From PFJX01 sp964542455 (lineage in GTDB: Bacteria > Pseudomonadota > Gammaproteobacteria > Burkholderiales > Thiobacillaceae), in assembly GCA_964542455.1 (NCBI GenBank), contig CAZIUC010000014.1, forward strand, positions 29,827 through 93,826: 64,000 nt of DNA, in the 5' to 3' direction. Made by a program: the position numbers and the translations under genes. The notes below the pieces were generated by a model. The model worked only from the letters and a program-made list of their open reading frames with translations, was not told the origin of the DNA and did no database searches. This document shows, piece by piece, positions 13,333 to 23,496 of the stretch. Position 1 is the first letter of the stretch. Each line of letters opens with the position of its first letter.

Positions 13333-15158
13333 AGCGCCACTACAGCATGCCTTTCGGCGCCCGCCCGCTCGACGGCGGCGGTGTGCAATTTCGCCTCTGG
13401 GCGCCCAGCGTCACGGCCGTCACGTTGCGGCTCGACGAGACCGACGAACTGCCAATGGAAGCCGCCGGTTCCGGCTGGTTCGAACTGACCGTGGCCACGG
13501 CGCATGCCGGCAGCCGCTACAGCTTCCGCTTACGAGGGGGTCCAAATGAGGGCCTCCTGGTGCCCGATCCGGCCTCGCGTTACAACCCCGAGGACATCCA
13601 CGGCGCCTCCGAGGTGATCGACCCGACCGCCTTCGACTGGTCGGATGGCGAGTGGCGCGGCCGGCCCTGGGAGGAGGCGGTGATCTACGAACTGCACGTC
13701 GGCGGTTTCACCTCGGCGGGCACCTTCGCCGGGGTCATCGAGCGGCTCGACTATCTCGTCGAACTGGGCGTGACCGCCATCGAAGTCATGCCGGTGTCCG
13801 ATTTTCCCGGACAGCGCAACTGGGGCTACGACGGCGTCCTGCCGTTCGCGCCGGATGCCGCCTATGGCCGCCCGGAAGACTTCAAGCGCCTGGTCGACGC
13901 CGCCCACGCGCGCGGGCTGATGGTGCTACTCGACGTGGTCTACAACCACTTCGGCCCCGAGGGCAATTACCTGCACGCCTACGCCGCCGATTTCTTCAAC
14001 CCGCGCCATGCCACGCCCTGGGGCGCGGCGATCAATTTCGACGGCGACAACAACCGCCCGGTGCGCGATTTCTTCATCCACAACGTCCTTTACTGGCTGG
14101 AGGAGTTTCATCTCGACGGCCTCAGGCTGGACGCCATCCACGCCATCCGCGACGACAGCAAGCCGGACATCATCGAGGAACTCGCGGCGGCTTTTTCCGC
14201 CATCCCGGAGCGGCAAGTGCACATGGTGCTGGAGAACGAGCGCAACCAGGCCCGCTACCTGGGACGTGACGGAGACCGTCCACGCCAGGCCACGGCACAG
14301 TGGAACGACGACATCCACCATGTATTTCACGTCCTCGCCACCGGCGAAGACGACGGCTATTACATCGACTATGCCGATTCGCCGATGCGGCGCCTCGGCC
14401 GCTGCTTGAGCGAAGGCTTCGCCTATCAGGGCGAGCCCTCGCCGTTTGACCACGACAAGCCGCGCGGCGAGCCGAGTGCCCACCTGCCGCCCGGCGCGTT
14501 CATCAATTTCCTGCAGAACCATGACCAGATCGGCAACCGCGCCTTCGGCGAGCGCCTGAACCACCTCGCTTCGCCGCTGATCCAGGAAGCCGTCACCGCC
14601 GTTCTGCTGCTGGCGCCACAGCCGCCGATGCTGTTCATGGGCGAGGAATTCGCCGCCACCCAGCCCTTCCTGTTCTTCTGCGACTTCGGCCCGGAACTGG
14701 CGCGCGCCGTCACCGAAGGCCGCCGCCGCGAGTTCTCGCGTTTCGCCCGCTTCGCCGATCCGGCCGCGCGCGAACGTATCCCCGATCCCAACGCGGTGGC
14801 CACTTTCGAAGCCTGCGTGCTCGACTGGAGCGCGATCGAACGGGCGCCACACCAGGCCGTGCTTGATCTGCACCGGCGCTTGCTGGCGTTGCGCCGGCAA
14901 TGGATCGCGCCGCGCCTGGCCGGCATGGGCAACGGCGACCCGAAACTGACGCTGTTGTCAGAACGCGCGCTGGATCTGCGCTGGCGCCTGGGCGATGGCG
15001 CCATGCTGACGCTGCAAGCCAATTTCGGGGAAGACGCGATCGCGGCGGCGCCCGCCAACGGTGAATTGCTTTTCGCCACCGCCAATATCGACGCCGCCAT
15101 GCTCGCGGCCGCGCGGTTGCCGCCCTGGTCGGTGGCCTGGCATCTGCAAGCGACATAG
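13329..15158 (+). CDS. treZ: Malto-oligosyltrehalose trehalohydrolase
   Basis: GH13 enzyme of 609 residues that cleaves trehalose from the end of malto-oligosyltrehalose made by TreY. An N-terminal beta-sandwich (VQFRLWAPSVTAVTLRL) is followed by the catalytic barrel with Asp268 (GLRLDAIHAI) and Glu302 (MVLENERNQARYL). ATG 13329 overlaps the glgX TGA. Its partner TreY is encoded 137 bases downstream, fused to MalQ; the gap holds a large inverted repeat. Confidence 0.95.
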
Positions 15159-15190
15159 CAACGTAGGCCCTCCTACGGCTCTGTAGGCCA

Positions 15191-15266
15191 GGTTGCGGAT
15201 TAATCGCTACCTGACGTGCGTCCCATCCATTTCAATGAATCGTCAGGTAGCGATTAATCCGCAACC
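15191..15266. repeat. 26-base perfect inverted repeat between treZ and malQ-treY
   Basis: The arms are 15191-15216 and 15241-15266, perfectly complementary over 26 bases, with a 24-base loop. The left arm starts GGTTGCGGATTAATCGC and ends CTACCTGACG. No T-run follows, and the malQ-treY ribosome binding site begins about 15 bases further on. The arm sequence recurs in part at 61236-61260, so this is a member of a dispersed family. Confidence 0.8.
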
Positions 15267-15295
15267 GGACCCGCGACAGCAAGAAGGAAGCAACC

Positions 15296-18200
15296 ATGTC
15301 CACGACCCTGGAAGCGCTGAAACAACTCGCCAGCCATTGCGGCATCGCCGCCGAGTACGACGACATCTGGGGCAAGCGCCACGCGATCTCGGAGAAAACG
15401 CTGCGCGCCCTGCTCGCCGCCATGCACTTTCCCGCCGAGGCGGACCCCGCGTTGCTGTTGAAGGACATGGAGGAACAGGAATGGCGGCGGCCGCTGCCGC
15501 CTGTCATGGTGTTGCAAACCGGCGCCGCGCCGGCCGTGCCGCTCTCACTGTCTGTGGCCAAGGCGGGCAAGCCGCATCGCTGGATCCTGACGAGCGAGGA
15601 CGGCACGGCCAGCACGGGCGAGTTCGTGCCCGCCGAGTTGCCGCGACTGGGTAAGCAACGCCTGGGCGGCACCCATTTCCTGCGCGGCGAGCTGGGCCTG
15701 CCGCCTCTGGCGACACCCGGCTACTACCGCCTCGAAGTCGAGCAGCCGGGACGCGAAGTTCAGGCTCAGGCGGCCATGACGCTGATCGTCGCGCCGGCCA
15801 GCTGTTACCAGCCCGAGGCGGTGCGAGGAGAAGGCCGCGTCTGGGGACCGACGGTGCAGCTCTATGGCCTGCGCTCGCGCCGCAACTGGGGCATCGGCGA
15901 CTTCGGCGACCTGCGCGCCCTGGTCGATCTGTCGGCGGCGGCCGGAGGCGGCGTGGTCGGGGTCAATCCCCTGCATGCCCTGTTCCCGGACGACCCCACG
16001 CGGGTCAGCCCCTATAGCCCGTCCAGCCGCTGTTTCGTCAACGTGCTTTACCTCGACATTGAGATGATTCCGGAATTCGCCGAGTGCGAAACGGCGCGCA
16101 ATCACGTCGCCTCCGAGCGTTTTCAGGGCCGGCTGCGGCGTCTGCGCGCCAGCGAACAAGTCGCCTACGAGGAGGTGTCCAGCGCCAAGCGCGAAGTGCT
16201 GGCCATGCTCTACCACCACTTCCGCGAGCACCACCTCGGCAATGACAGCGAACGGGCGCGCGCCTTCCGAGGGTTTCGCGCGGAGGCGGGCGAGGCGCTG
16301 GAACACCACGCCCGCTTCGAGGCGCTGCAAGAACACTTTCGCCGCGAGAGCGCCGCCGTCTGGGGCTGGCCGGCCTGGCCCGAGACCTACCAGCAACCGT
16401 CTTCGCCGGCGGTGGCGACGTTCGCGTCCGAAAATGCCGAGGCCGTCGACTTCTTTGCCTGGCTGCAATGGCTGGCCGACGAGCAGCTCGAAACTCTGGG
16501 TGAACAATCCTGGCGGCGTGGCCTGGGCGTCGGCCTCTATCAGGATCTGGCGGTGGGGGTGAATCCGGGCGGCTCGGAGGCCTGGGCCTGGCAGGATGCC
16601 TACGCCGCCGGCGCCCACGTCGGCGCGCCACCCGATGATTTCAATCATTTCGGCCAGGAGTGGGGGCTGCCGCCGCTGGTGCCACACCGCCTGCGGGAAG
16701 CGGCCTATGCGCCGTTCATCGCCGTGCTGCGCGCCAACATGCGCCACTGCGGCGCGCTGCGCATCGACCATGTCATGGGGCTCGCGCGCCTGTTCTGGGT
16801 GCCGCTCGGTCTGTCCCCGGCGGAGGGCGCCTACGTCGCCTATCCGCTGGACGACCTGCTCAAAATCGTCGCCCTGGAAAGCCAGCGCAACCAGTGCATG
16901 GTGATCGGAGAGGACCTGGGCACGGTGCCCGAAGGCTTGCGGCCCCTTCTGGCCACGGCCGACGTGCTTTCCTACCGACCCTTCCTGTTCGAGCGGACTG
17001 ATGATGGCGGTTTCAAGCCGCCAGCCGAGTATCCGCGCCAGGCGCTGGTGGCGGTGAGCACCCACGACCTGCCGACGCTGGCCGGTTTCTGGAAGGGGAG
17101 CGACCTCGACCTGCGCGCGGCGCTGCGGTTGTTCGCGGACAAGGACCAGTACGGCCCACAGGTGGTGGAGCGCGCCCAGGATCGCGCCCGTTTCCTGGTG
17201 GCGCTGGAACGCGAGGGTCTGCTGCCGGAGGGTGCCAGCATCCATCCGAATTCCGCGCCGGAAATGACACCGGCCCTGATGCTGGCCATCCACACCTACC
17301 TGGCGCGAACGCCGGCGCGAATGCTGGTGGTGCAGCCCGAGGACATCCTCGGCCTCGTCGAGCAGGTCAATCTGCCGGGCAGCAATGACGACCAACACCC
17401 CAACTGGCGTCGGCGCCTGCCCCTGGACCTCGAAGATTGGCTGGACGACAGCCGTTTTGCCACGGTCGGCGAGGCGCTGCGCAAGGCGCGAGGCAGCGCG
17501 GTATCGCCGCGCGAAGTGACGCCGGCGATCAACCGCATGGCGGTCATTCCGCGCGCCACCTACCGGCTCCAGTTCAACCGCGACTTCACCTTCACGCAGG
17601 CGACCGCGCTGGCGCCTTATCTCGCCGAGCTGGGCGTGAGCCACTGCTATGCCTCGCCCTACCTGAAAGCGCGGCCGGGCAGCACCCATGGCTATGACAT
17701 CGTCGACCACGCCGCGCTCAACCCGGAAATCGGCGGCGCGCGCGAGTACGACGATTTCGTCACCGCGCTGAAAGGACGCGGCCTCGGCCAGATCCTCGAC
17801 GTGGTCCCCAACCACATGGGCGTCATGGGCGCCGACAATGCCTGGTGGCTGGACGTGCTGGAGAACGGCCCGGCCTCGGCCTGGGGCGCTTTCTTCGACA
17901 TCGACTGGGAACCGCTCAACCCGGACCTCCTGGGCAAGGTATTGCTGCCACTGCTCGGCGACCACTACGGCGCCGTTTTGAACCGGGGTGAGCTGCGCCT
18001 GGACTACGACACGGCGCGCGGCGAATTCAGCCTCTTCTACTACCAGCACCGGTTGCCGGTGGACCCGGCGAGCTATCCCCGTATCGTCGGCCACCGGAGC
18101 GAACGGCTGGCGGCCACGCTTGGCGAAAACCACGAGCAATACGGCGAACTGCAAGCCCTGCTCACCGCCTTCGGCCACCTGCCGGCGCGCACCGACAGCG

Positions 18201-20422
18201 ACCCGGCGCGGATGGCCGAGCGGCAGCGCGACAAGGAGGTGCACAAGCGCCACCTCGCCGCCCTGAGCGAAGCCCAGGCCGAGATCGCGCATCACATCGC
18301 CGACAACCTGGCCGAGTTCAACGGCAGCCCCGGCCATCCCGCCAGCTTCGATCTGTTGCACGAACTGATCCGCGAGCAAGGCTATCGCCTCGCCTACTGG
18401 CGGGTCGCCGCCGACGAGATCAACTACCGGCGTTTCTTCGATATCAACGACCTCGCCGCGCTGCGCATGGAAGACCCGGCGGTGTTCGACGCCACCCACC
18501 ATTTCATTCTCGATCTGGTCGCCCAGGGCAAGGTCGAGGGGCTGCGTATCGACCACCCAGATGGCCTATACGACCCCGGCGAGTACTTCCGCCACCTGCA
18601 GCGGATCGTCGCCGGCAAGCCCCTCGCGCCGGGCGAACCACTGGCACTGTATCTGGTGATCGAGAAGATCCTCGCCGACCACGAACGCCTGCCGGACGAC
18701 TGGCCGATCCACGGCGCCACCGGCTACCGCTTCGCCAACCTGGTCAACAACCTGTTCGTCGACACGGCCTCCGAGCAGCGCATGACCCGTATCTACCGCG
18801 ACTTCAGCGGTGTCGCCGACGACTTCGAGGAACTCGCCTACGAAGCCAAGAAGGTGATCATGGGCACCGCCCTGTCGAGCGAGTTTACGGTGCTGGCCAC
18901 CCGCCTGGCGCGCATCGCCGCCGCCAGCCGCGACACCTGCGACTTCACCCTCAACGGCCTGCGCGACGCGTTGGAAGAGGTGGTGGCCTGTTTTCCGGTC
19001 TATCGCAGCTATGTCGCCCACGGCGAGCTGTCCGGCGACGACCGCCGCCACATCGCCTGGGCCATCGCCGTGGCCAAGAAACGCAGTCCGCTGGCCGACA
19101 CCGGCATTTATGATTTCGTCGAAGGCGTGCTGACCTGCGACATCGCCCAAGGCCGTAGTGCCTCGTTCCGCGAGCGGGTGCGGGCCTTCGCCATGAAGTT
19201 CCAGCAGGTTTCCTCGCCGGTGATGGCCAAGGGTGTCGAGGACACCGCCTTCTACCGCTACCACCGCCTCACCTCGCTCAACGACGTCGGCGGCGAGCCG
19301 CGCCGCTTCGGTATCTCCGTGGCCGCCTTCCACGGCGCCACCCGCGCCCGCGCCCTCAGCTGGCCGCACAACATGCTGGCCACCTCCACCCACGACAGCA
19401 AACGCTCAGAAGACATGCGCGCCCGTCTCAATGTGCTCTCCGAAATCCCGGCGGCGTGGAAACTGATGCTGAAACGCTGGCGCCGCCTGAATCGCGGCCG
19501 CAAGCGCCTGATCGAGGGCGTCGAGGCGCCCTCGCGCAACGACGAGTACCTGCTCTACCAGACCCTGATCGGCACCTGGCCGCTGACCCCGCCCGACGAC
19601 GACGCCCTGGCCGACTATCGCTCGCGCATCGACGCCTACATGATCAAGGCCCTGCGCGAAGCCAAAATACACAGCAGTTGGGTGCAAGTGAACGGCGACT
19701 ACGAGGGCGCGGTGAGCGGCTTCATCCAGTCCCTGCTGGCGCCGGGCGAGAAAAACCTGTTCCTCGCCGATTTCATCGCGATGGTCCAGACCATTACCCA
19801 TCATGGCCTGATCAACGCCCTCGCCCAGGCGCTGATCAAGGTCACCTCGCCGGGCGTGCCCGACATCTATCAAGGTTGCGAGTTGTGGCAGTTCAACCTG
19901 GTCGACCCGGACAACCGCCGCCCGGTGGATTTCGACCAGCGCCGCGCACTGCTCGCGGAAACAAAGGCGCTGATCGACGCGCCGCGGGAACAATGGCCGC
20001 AACGCCTGCGCCCCCTGCTCAACGACATGACGGACGGCCGGATCAAGCTCTACACCCTCTGGCAAACCCTGGCCCTGCGCGCGCAATGGCCCGAAGTATT
20101 CCGCGACGGCGCCTACCTGCCATTGACGGTGAGTGGAGCACGCGCCCTCCACGCCTGCGCCTATGCCCGCCGACACGGCAATCGCGCCCTGATCGCCCTG
20201 GTCCCGCGCCTGCCAGCCGGCCTGCTCGGCGACAACCCCATCCTGCCTTTAGGGATAGAGGTGTGGGGCGACACGGTGCTGGAACTCCCCGCCGAACTGG
20301 CCGCCACCCCCTGGCGCAACGTCTTCACCGGCGAACGCCACGCGGCGGCCGGCCAACTGGCGCTGGGGCAGCTTTTCACCAGCTTCCCGGTGGTGTTGCT
20401 GGCTTCGGAGACGGTCGATTGA
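15296..20422 (+). CDS. 4-alpha-glucanotransferase / malto-oligosyltrehalose synthase fusion (MalQ-TreY)
   Basis: A single 1708-residue frame. Residues 1 to about 740 are a GH77 amylomaltase with an N-terminal extension of the bacterial MalQ type, nucleophile Asp491 (LRIDHVMGLARLFWVP) and acid/base Glu539 (VIGEDLGTVP). From about Met748 the protein is TreY: PRATYRLQFNRDFTF, then DVVPNHMGV, nucleophile Asp1086 (GLRIDHPDGL) and Glu1123 (YLVIEKIL). TreY rearranges the reducing-end linkage of maltodextrins into a trehalose unit; MalQ could recycle short maltodextrins into chains long enough for TreY. The start has AAGGAAG at a proper distance. Met748 could also be an internal start, but no strong ribosome binding site is seen there. 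Confidence 0.95.
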   Translation: MSTTLEALKQLASHCGIAAEYDDIWGKRHAISEKTLRALLAAMHFPAEADPALLLKDMEEQEWRRPLPPVMVLQTGAAPAVPLSLSVAKAGKPHRWILTSEDGTASTGEFVPAELPRLGKQRLGGTHFLRGELGLPPLATPGYYRLEVEQPGREVQAQAAMTLIVAPASCYQPEAVRGEGRVWGPTVQLYGLRSRRNWGIGDFGDLRALVDLSAAAGGGVVGVNPLHALFPDDPTRVSPYSPSSRCFVNVLYLDIEMIPEFAECETARNHVASERFQGRLRRLRASEQVAYEEVSSAKREVLAMLYHHFREHHLGNDSERARAFRGFRAEAGEALEHHARFEALQEHFRRESAAVWGWPAWPETYQQPSSPAVATFASENAEAVDFFAWLQWLADEQLETLGEQSWRRGLGVGLYQDLAVGVNPGGSEAWAWQDAYAAGAHVGAPPDDFNHFGQEWGLPPLVPHRLREAAYAPFIAVLRANMRHCGALRIDHVMGLARLFWVPLGLSPAEGAYVAYPLDDLLKIVALESQRNQCMVIGEDLGTVPEGLRPLLATADVLSYRPFLFERTDDGGFKPPAEYPRQALVAVSTHDLPTLAGFWKGSDLDLRAALRLFADKDQYGPQVVERAQDRARFLVALEREGLLPEGASIHPNSAPEMTPALMLAIHTYLARTPARMLVVQPEDILGLVEQVNLPGSNDDQHPNWRRRLPLDLEDWLDDSRFATVGEALRKARGSAVSPREVTPAINRMAVIPRATYRLQFNRDFTFTQATALAPYLAELGVSHCYASPYLKARPGSTHGYDIVDHAALNPEIGGAREYDDFVTALKGRGLGQILDVVPNHMGVMGADNAWWLDVLENGPASAWGAFFDIDWEPLNPDLLGKVLLPLLGDHYGAVLNRGELRLDYDTARGEFSLFYYQHRLPVDPASYPRIVGHRSERLAATLGENHEQYGELQALLTAFGHLPARTDSDPARMAERQRDKEVHKRHLAALSEAQAEIAHHIADNLAEFNGSPGHPASFDLLHELIREQGYRLAYWRVAADEINYRRFFDINDLAALRMEDPAVFDATHHFILDLVAQGKVEGLRIDHPDGLYDPGEYFRHLQRIVAGKPLAPGEPLALYLVIEKILADHERLPDDWPIHGATGYRFANLVNNLFVDTASEQRMTRIYRDFSGVADDFEELAYEAKKVIMGTALSSEFTVLATRLARIAAASRDTCDFTLNGLRDALEEVVACFPVYRSYVAHGELSGDDRRHIAWAIAVAKKRSPLADTGIYDFVEGVLTCDIAQGRSASFRERVRAFAMKFQQVSSPVMAKGVEDTAFYRYHRLTSLNDVGGEPRRFGISVAAFHGATRARALSWPHNMLATSTHDSKRSEDMRARLNVLSEIPAAWKLMLKRWRRLNRGRKRLIEGVEAPSRNDEYLLYQTLIGTWPLTPPDDDALADYRSRIDAYMIKALREAKIHSSWVQVNGDYEGAVSGFIQSLLAPGEKNLFLADFIAMVQTITHHGLINALAQALIKVTSPGVPDIYQGCELWQFNLVDPDNRRPVDFDQRRALLAETKALIDAPREQWPQRLRPLLNDMTDGRIKLYTLWQTLALRAQWPEVFRDGAYLPLTVSGARALHACAYARRHGNRALIALVPRLPAGLLGDNPILPLGIEVWGDTVLELPAELAATPWRNVFTGERHAAAGQLALGQLFTSFPVVLLASETVD

Positions 20423-20813
20423 CGGCGGCTGGCTGATCACAGCACCTTGCCGGCCGAGCAGTTGGCACTACAAGTGCACGGCCGGCACTTGGCGACTGTC
20501 GAGCACATTGCCGACGTTCAGAGCAAACAGGCCGATGAATCTTGCTCGGTCTGACCAGCCGTTCGAGCCGAAATTCCAGCATCAAGGTTGAGCGTCTGCT
20601 TCTCGAATCCGTGAACCGGCGCTATCGACTCACAAGCGACGGCCAGCCACCGGTGCCGTATCCGTCAGCCACCTGGGGTTGAGCCGCCATTCACTAGCTT
20701 GCCGCGATCTGCAACGCGTATTCCGAAGCGGCCAATCTTCATGACCAACCCCAGTTAATCAGACACTTAGGTGTGCTTGCGAGGCATGGCATCGCTCATA
20801 GAAAAAAGCAGAT
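20423..20813. other. Non-coding gap after malQ-treY
   Basis: No supported gene. A hairpin can form from TGCCGGCC (20448-20455) and GGCCGGCA (20480-20487), about 25 bases after the malQ-treY stop, with a nested GCACT-ACA-AGTGC. It lacks a T-run, so a terminator role is only possible. The rest has no feature I recognise. Confidence 0.5.
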
Positions 20814-21512
20814 TCAGCGATGTCCGTTTACTGATTTCTTGGGCCTCCGGTAGCAGGCGAAAAAGTGTGGCACCGGCGGGGTCTGGTCGTCATCATAAGC
20901 TTCGAAAGCTTCCTCTTTGAGACCAGCACGGACGAATCCGTCAATTTCTGCCCGGTCCAGAGGCAGGGGGAATGCATCTTCCTGTTCCCCGGCATGCCGG
21001 CTTCGGCAAGAAACCAGGGCGACGCCGCCAAGGGCGACCATGTCCGCGATCGCATTCAAGGCGCGTAGACGGTATTCACCGGGCAGGATCTGGATCGTGT
21101 TGCATTCGAAAGCCAGGTCGAATCCCTGGGTCCAATCCAGTGGATGGCCGAACAGATCCACCACCAGATATTCGACACTACTTTCTGGATAACGCTTGCG
21201 GCACAGGTCAATAGCGGCTGGGGCGATGTCGAAGGCGGTGACTCGATGGCCGTGGGCCGACAGGGCCTCCGCGTCATCCCCCACGCCGCAGCCGATCGTC
21301 ACCGCCCGCAGACCCGCGTCGGAAACCGGGTGATCTTCCAGCCAAGACATCAGATACGGGTTGGGCGCCAAATCAGCCCAGAAAACGGCCCTGAAGTCGC
21401 CATGGGCACCGCGGTAAACCTGGTCGCACCAGCCGGTGGGGTCGCCACGCTCCTGATGACTTGACACCATGTGGAGAAATTCACGCCTGCCTGCTTTGTC
21501 CATGCGGATCAT
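20814..21512 (-). CDS. Class I SAM-dependent methyltransferase
   Basis: A 232-residue protein with the Rossmann motif I VTIGCGVGDDAEALSAHGHRVTAFDIAPAAID, followed by FDLAFECNTIQILP. An acidic C-terminus (YDDDQTPPVPHFFACYRR) closes the domain. The overall arrangement resembles the thiopurine/TehB-like branch, but the substrate cannot be told. ATG 21512 and ATG 21503 are both possible starts. The neighbours are a VOC protein (same strand, 27 bases upstream) and the end of the glycogen island, so context does not fix the role. Confidence 0.8.
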   Translation of the reverse strand: MIRMDKAGRREFLHMVSSHQERGDPTGWCDQVYRGAHGDFRAVFWADLAPNPYLMSWLEDHPVSDAGLRAVTIGCGVGDDAEALSAHGHRVTAFDIAPAAIDLCRKRYPESSVEYLVVDLFGHPLDWTQGFDLAFECNTIQILPGEYRLRALNAIADMVALGGVALVSCRSRHAGEQEDAFPLPLDRAEIDGFVRAGLKEEAFEAYDDDQTPPVPHFFACYRRPKKSVNGHR

Positions 21513-21539
21513 CTCGATGGCAAGGTAGTCATTCTTCCC

Positions 21540-21914
21540 TCAGTTGGGCCCAGGCCCTGAACAGAACCACAGCTTGTTGCCCTCGCTGTCGAGGAAACTG
21601 CCCACCAGCGCCTCGCCATAAGCTTCGACCGGATCCGCGATGGTCACCCCTTGGGCCCGAAGGGCGGTTTCGGTGCCGCGAGCATCCTCGGTTTCGAGGG
21701 TCACGCGCGGGTTGAGGGCATCGGACGGCCGCGCATACCAATCCGTCTTGAACAACAGCACCGTCTCGCCGACTTTGTTTCCGACTTGCTTGCCGTCCTC
21801 GAATGCTGGTGGGAGCGACAAGGTATCGGTATAAAAACGGATTGCACGCGCAAAGTCGGTGGCAGCCAGTGCGATGGCTTTGGCATGAAGGAATTTGATA
21901 GAAGGGGTGGTCAT
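21540..21914 (-). CDS. VOC (glyoxalase/bleomycin-resistance fold) family protein
   Basis: A 124-residue single-domain protein. The N-terminus KAIALAATDFARAIRFYTDTLSLPP and the C-terminal EALVGSFLDSEGNKLWFCSG are the two beta-alpha-beta-beta-beta halves of the VOC fold; the near-terminal EGNKLW stands where a metal-binding glutamate is normally found. The start at 21914 is preceded by AGGAGA. It could be a lactoylglutathione-lyase relative or a dioxygenase-like protein; substrate unknown. Confidence 0.82.
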   Translation of the reverse strand: MTTPSIKFLHAKAIALAATDFARAIRFYTDTLSLPPAFEDGKQVGNKVGETVLLFKTDWYARPSDALNPRVTLETEDARGTETALRAQGVTIADPVEAYGEALVGSFLDSEGNKLWFCSGPGPN

Positions 21915-22035
21915 GATCCGTTCTCCTTGTTGACGGTGATATCCCGGGTCAGAGTTACTCGGGAATGAATTCCCTAACTTCGCCACTTGGCGGGAAAGGT
22001 GGCGTGGGCCGACCGCCGTGCGGCCATGGCTCGCT

Positions 22036-22839
22036 TCAAAGGGCCGCACCCCCGATGTGCTGCGCGACAATCGCCACCGCGCCGGCCAACAGCGCGACAC
22101 CGAGCGGCGTCGCGAGACGGCGGCCAAACGGCAGGTTTTTCTCGGCGGCCATGACGCCGCCTAGGAGGAGCATCCAGCCAACGCTGCCGGTGCCCAGCAC
22201 GAACATCAAAAGCATCATCGCCCAGCAGCAGCCCACGCAGTAGACGCCATGATCCAGGCCCAGCAGCAGGGCATGGCAACGTGGACCTTGGCCGTTCCAG
22301 TGGCGCATGACGAAGCTCAAAGGGGCGCGGCACTTGTCTAGGCAACGGTACTTCAGCGATGAGAACTGGAACAGGCCGGCAATACAAAACACGACTGCCC
22401 CCAAGACCCAGCCATTGAACAGTAGCCACGCGCTGCGTTGCGCAACTTGATGCACCACCCAGTCCAGGCCGTGGGCGGCAATCCCGAACAAACCCCAGGC
22501 ACCCAGGTAACCGGCAATCAGCAGCGCCATGAGAAGCCCATGGTCTCGACGTTGTCGGGTCAGTCGCCGGAAAGCCTCGAGCAGCGGCAGGGTCGTGGGC
22601 AGCATCATCGCCGTCGTCATCAATACCCAGCCACCGACATAGAGCAGCGCGGGAAGAAATTGGCCATCCGCCAAGGGAGCAAGGCAGAGACCCTCACTCA
22701 GCTCAAGTTGGGTCCATTGCCCGTGATGCAGATAGCGCCCATAAGGCGACAGTTCCCACGACCACAGGAGCACCCAGGCGGATATAACCAGCAGCCCCAC
22801 CAAGGGTACAAATAGCATCTCTCGTCCTGATGAGCGCAT
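22036..22839 (-). CDS. DUF2182 integral membrane protein
   Basis: A 267-residue inner-membrane protein with about six hydrophobic helices. It carries the family pattern of predicted metal-binding membrane proteins: MTTAMMLPTTLPLL in an early helix, KYRCLDKCRAPLSF after the middle helix, and HGVYCVGCCWAMMLLMF in a late one. The conserved Met and Cys residues suggest metal handling. It lies 54 bases downstream of a DUF1326 gene on the same strand; these two families commonly occur together. Function not established. Confidence 0.85.
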   Translation of the reverse strand: MRSSGREMLFVPLVGLLVISAWVLLWSWELSPYGRYLHHGQWTQLELSEGLCLAPLADGQFLPALLYVGGWVLMTTAMMLPTTLPLLEAFRRLTRQRRDHGLLMALLIAGYLGAWGLFGIAAHGLDWVVHQVAQRSAWLLFNGWVLGAVVFCIAGLFQFSSLKYRCLDKCRAPLSFVMRHWNGQGPRCHALLLGLDHGVYCVGCCWAMMLLMFVLGTGSVGWMLLLGGVMAAEKNLPFGRRLATPLGVALLAGAVAIVAQHIGGAAL

Positions 22840-22893
22840 CCTGGGAACCTCTGCCTATGACGACTGCCGCATTGGCAGCCGCCAGCCAGGCAA

Positions 22894-23496
22894 TCAGCAC
22901 TCGAACAGGAACTGTCCCTGGACGGAGCTATGGCCCTTGATGTCCAGGTTGAGACCAAGGGCCGGGCTGGACGCTTTGAACTTGGGAGCCTGGCCTACAT
23001 AGGCAGGCGCATTTCGGATGACAGAGAAGGCGGCATCGTGAAGCGTCGTCCGTTCGCCCGTCGCGCCTACAAAAGCCTCCATTTCCGCATCGACAGCGGT
23101 ACCGATCTTGAGCGTCCCTTTGCCTCGTTCGACCGCGAAAGCGATGGGAACCCGCTCAATGCCTACCACTTCGCCGATAAGCTGGGCAAGGTCGGCCACA
23201 GGGCCACCCTTCTTGCCGGTGTAGGTGGCGAGAAGGGCTTCTTCCTGTGCTGGCGTTGCCTTATCGTCGACGAATGCAACGGCGCGCCACTTACCAGCCA
23301 GCGCATTGCCGGGAATGAAGACCGCGACAGCAAAAGTAAGCCCGGAAACGTCGGTGCCATCGACCACGCCCTTGTCGAAGTGCCAAGCCATGACACCCTC
23401 GCAGGTGCCCCCATCCGGGTCCTGTCCAATCCAGCAGGGACAAATCGCATTGCAGGTACAGACCTCAAGCAAACTACCTTCTAGTCGATATGCCAT
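22894..23496 (-). CDS. DUF1326 domain protein
   Basis: A 200-residue protein, predicted soluble. The N-terminus contains the family's cysteine cluster CTCNAICPCW at residues 13-22. ATG 23496 directly follows a purine-rich GGAG stretch. It is the first gene of a pair with the DUF2182 membrane protein. The cysteine cluster and the partner with Met/Cys motifs suggest a metal-related role, which is an inference. Confidence 0.85.
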   Translation of the reverse strand: MAYRLEGSLLEVCTCNAICPCWIGQDPDGGTCEGVMAWHFDKGVVDGTDVSGLTFAVAVFIPGNALAGKWRAVAFVDDKATPAQEEALLATYTGKKGGPVADLAQLIGEVVGIERVPIAFAVERGKGTLKIGTAVDAEMEAFVGATGERTTLHDAAFSVIRNAPAYVGQAPKFKASSPALGLNLDIKGHSSVQGQFLFEC

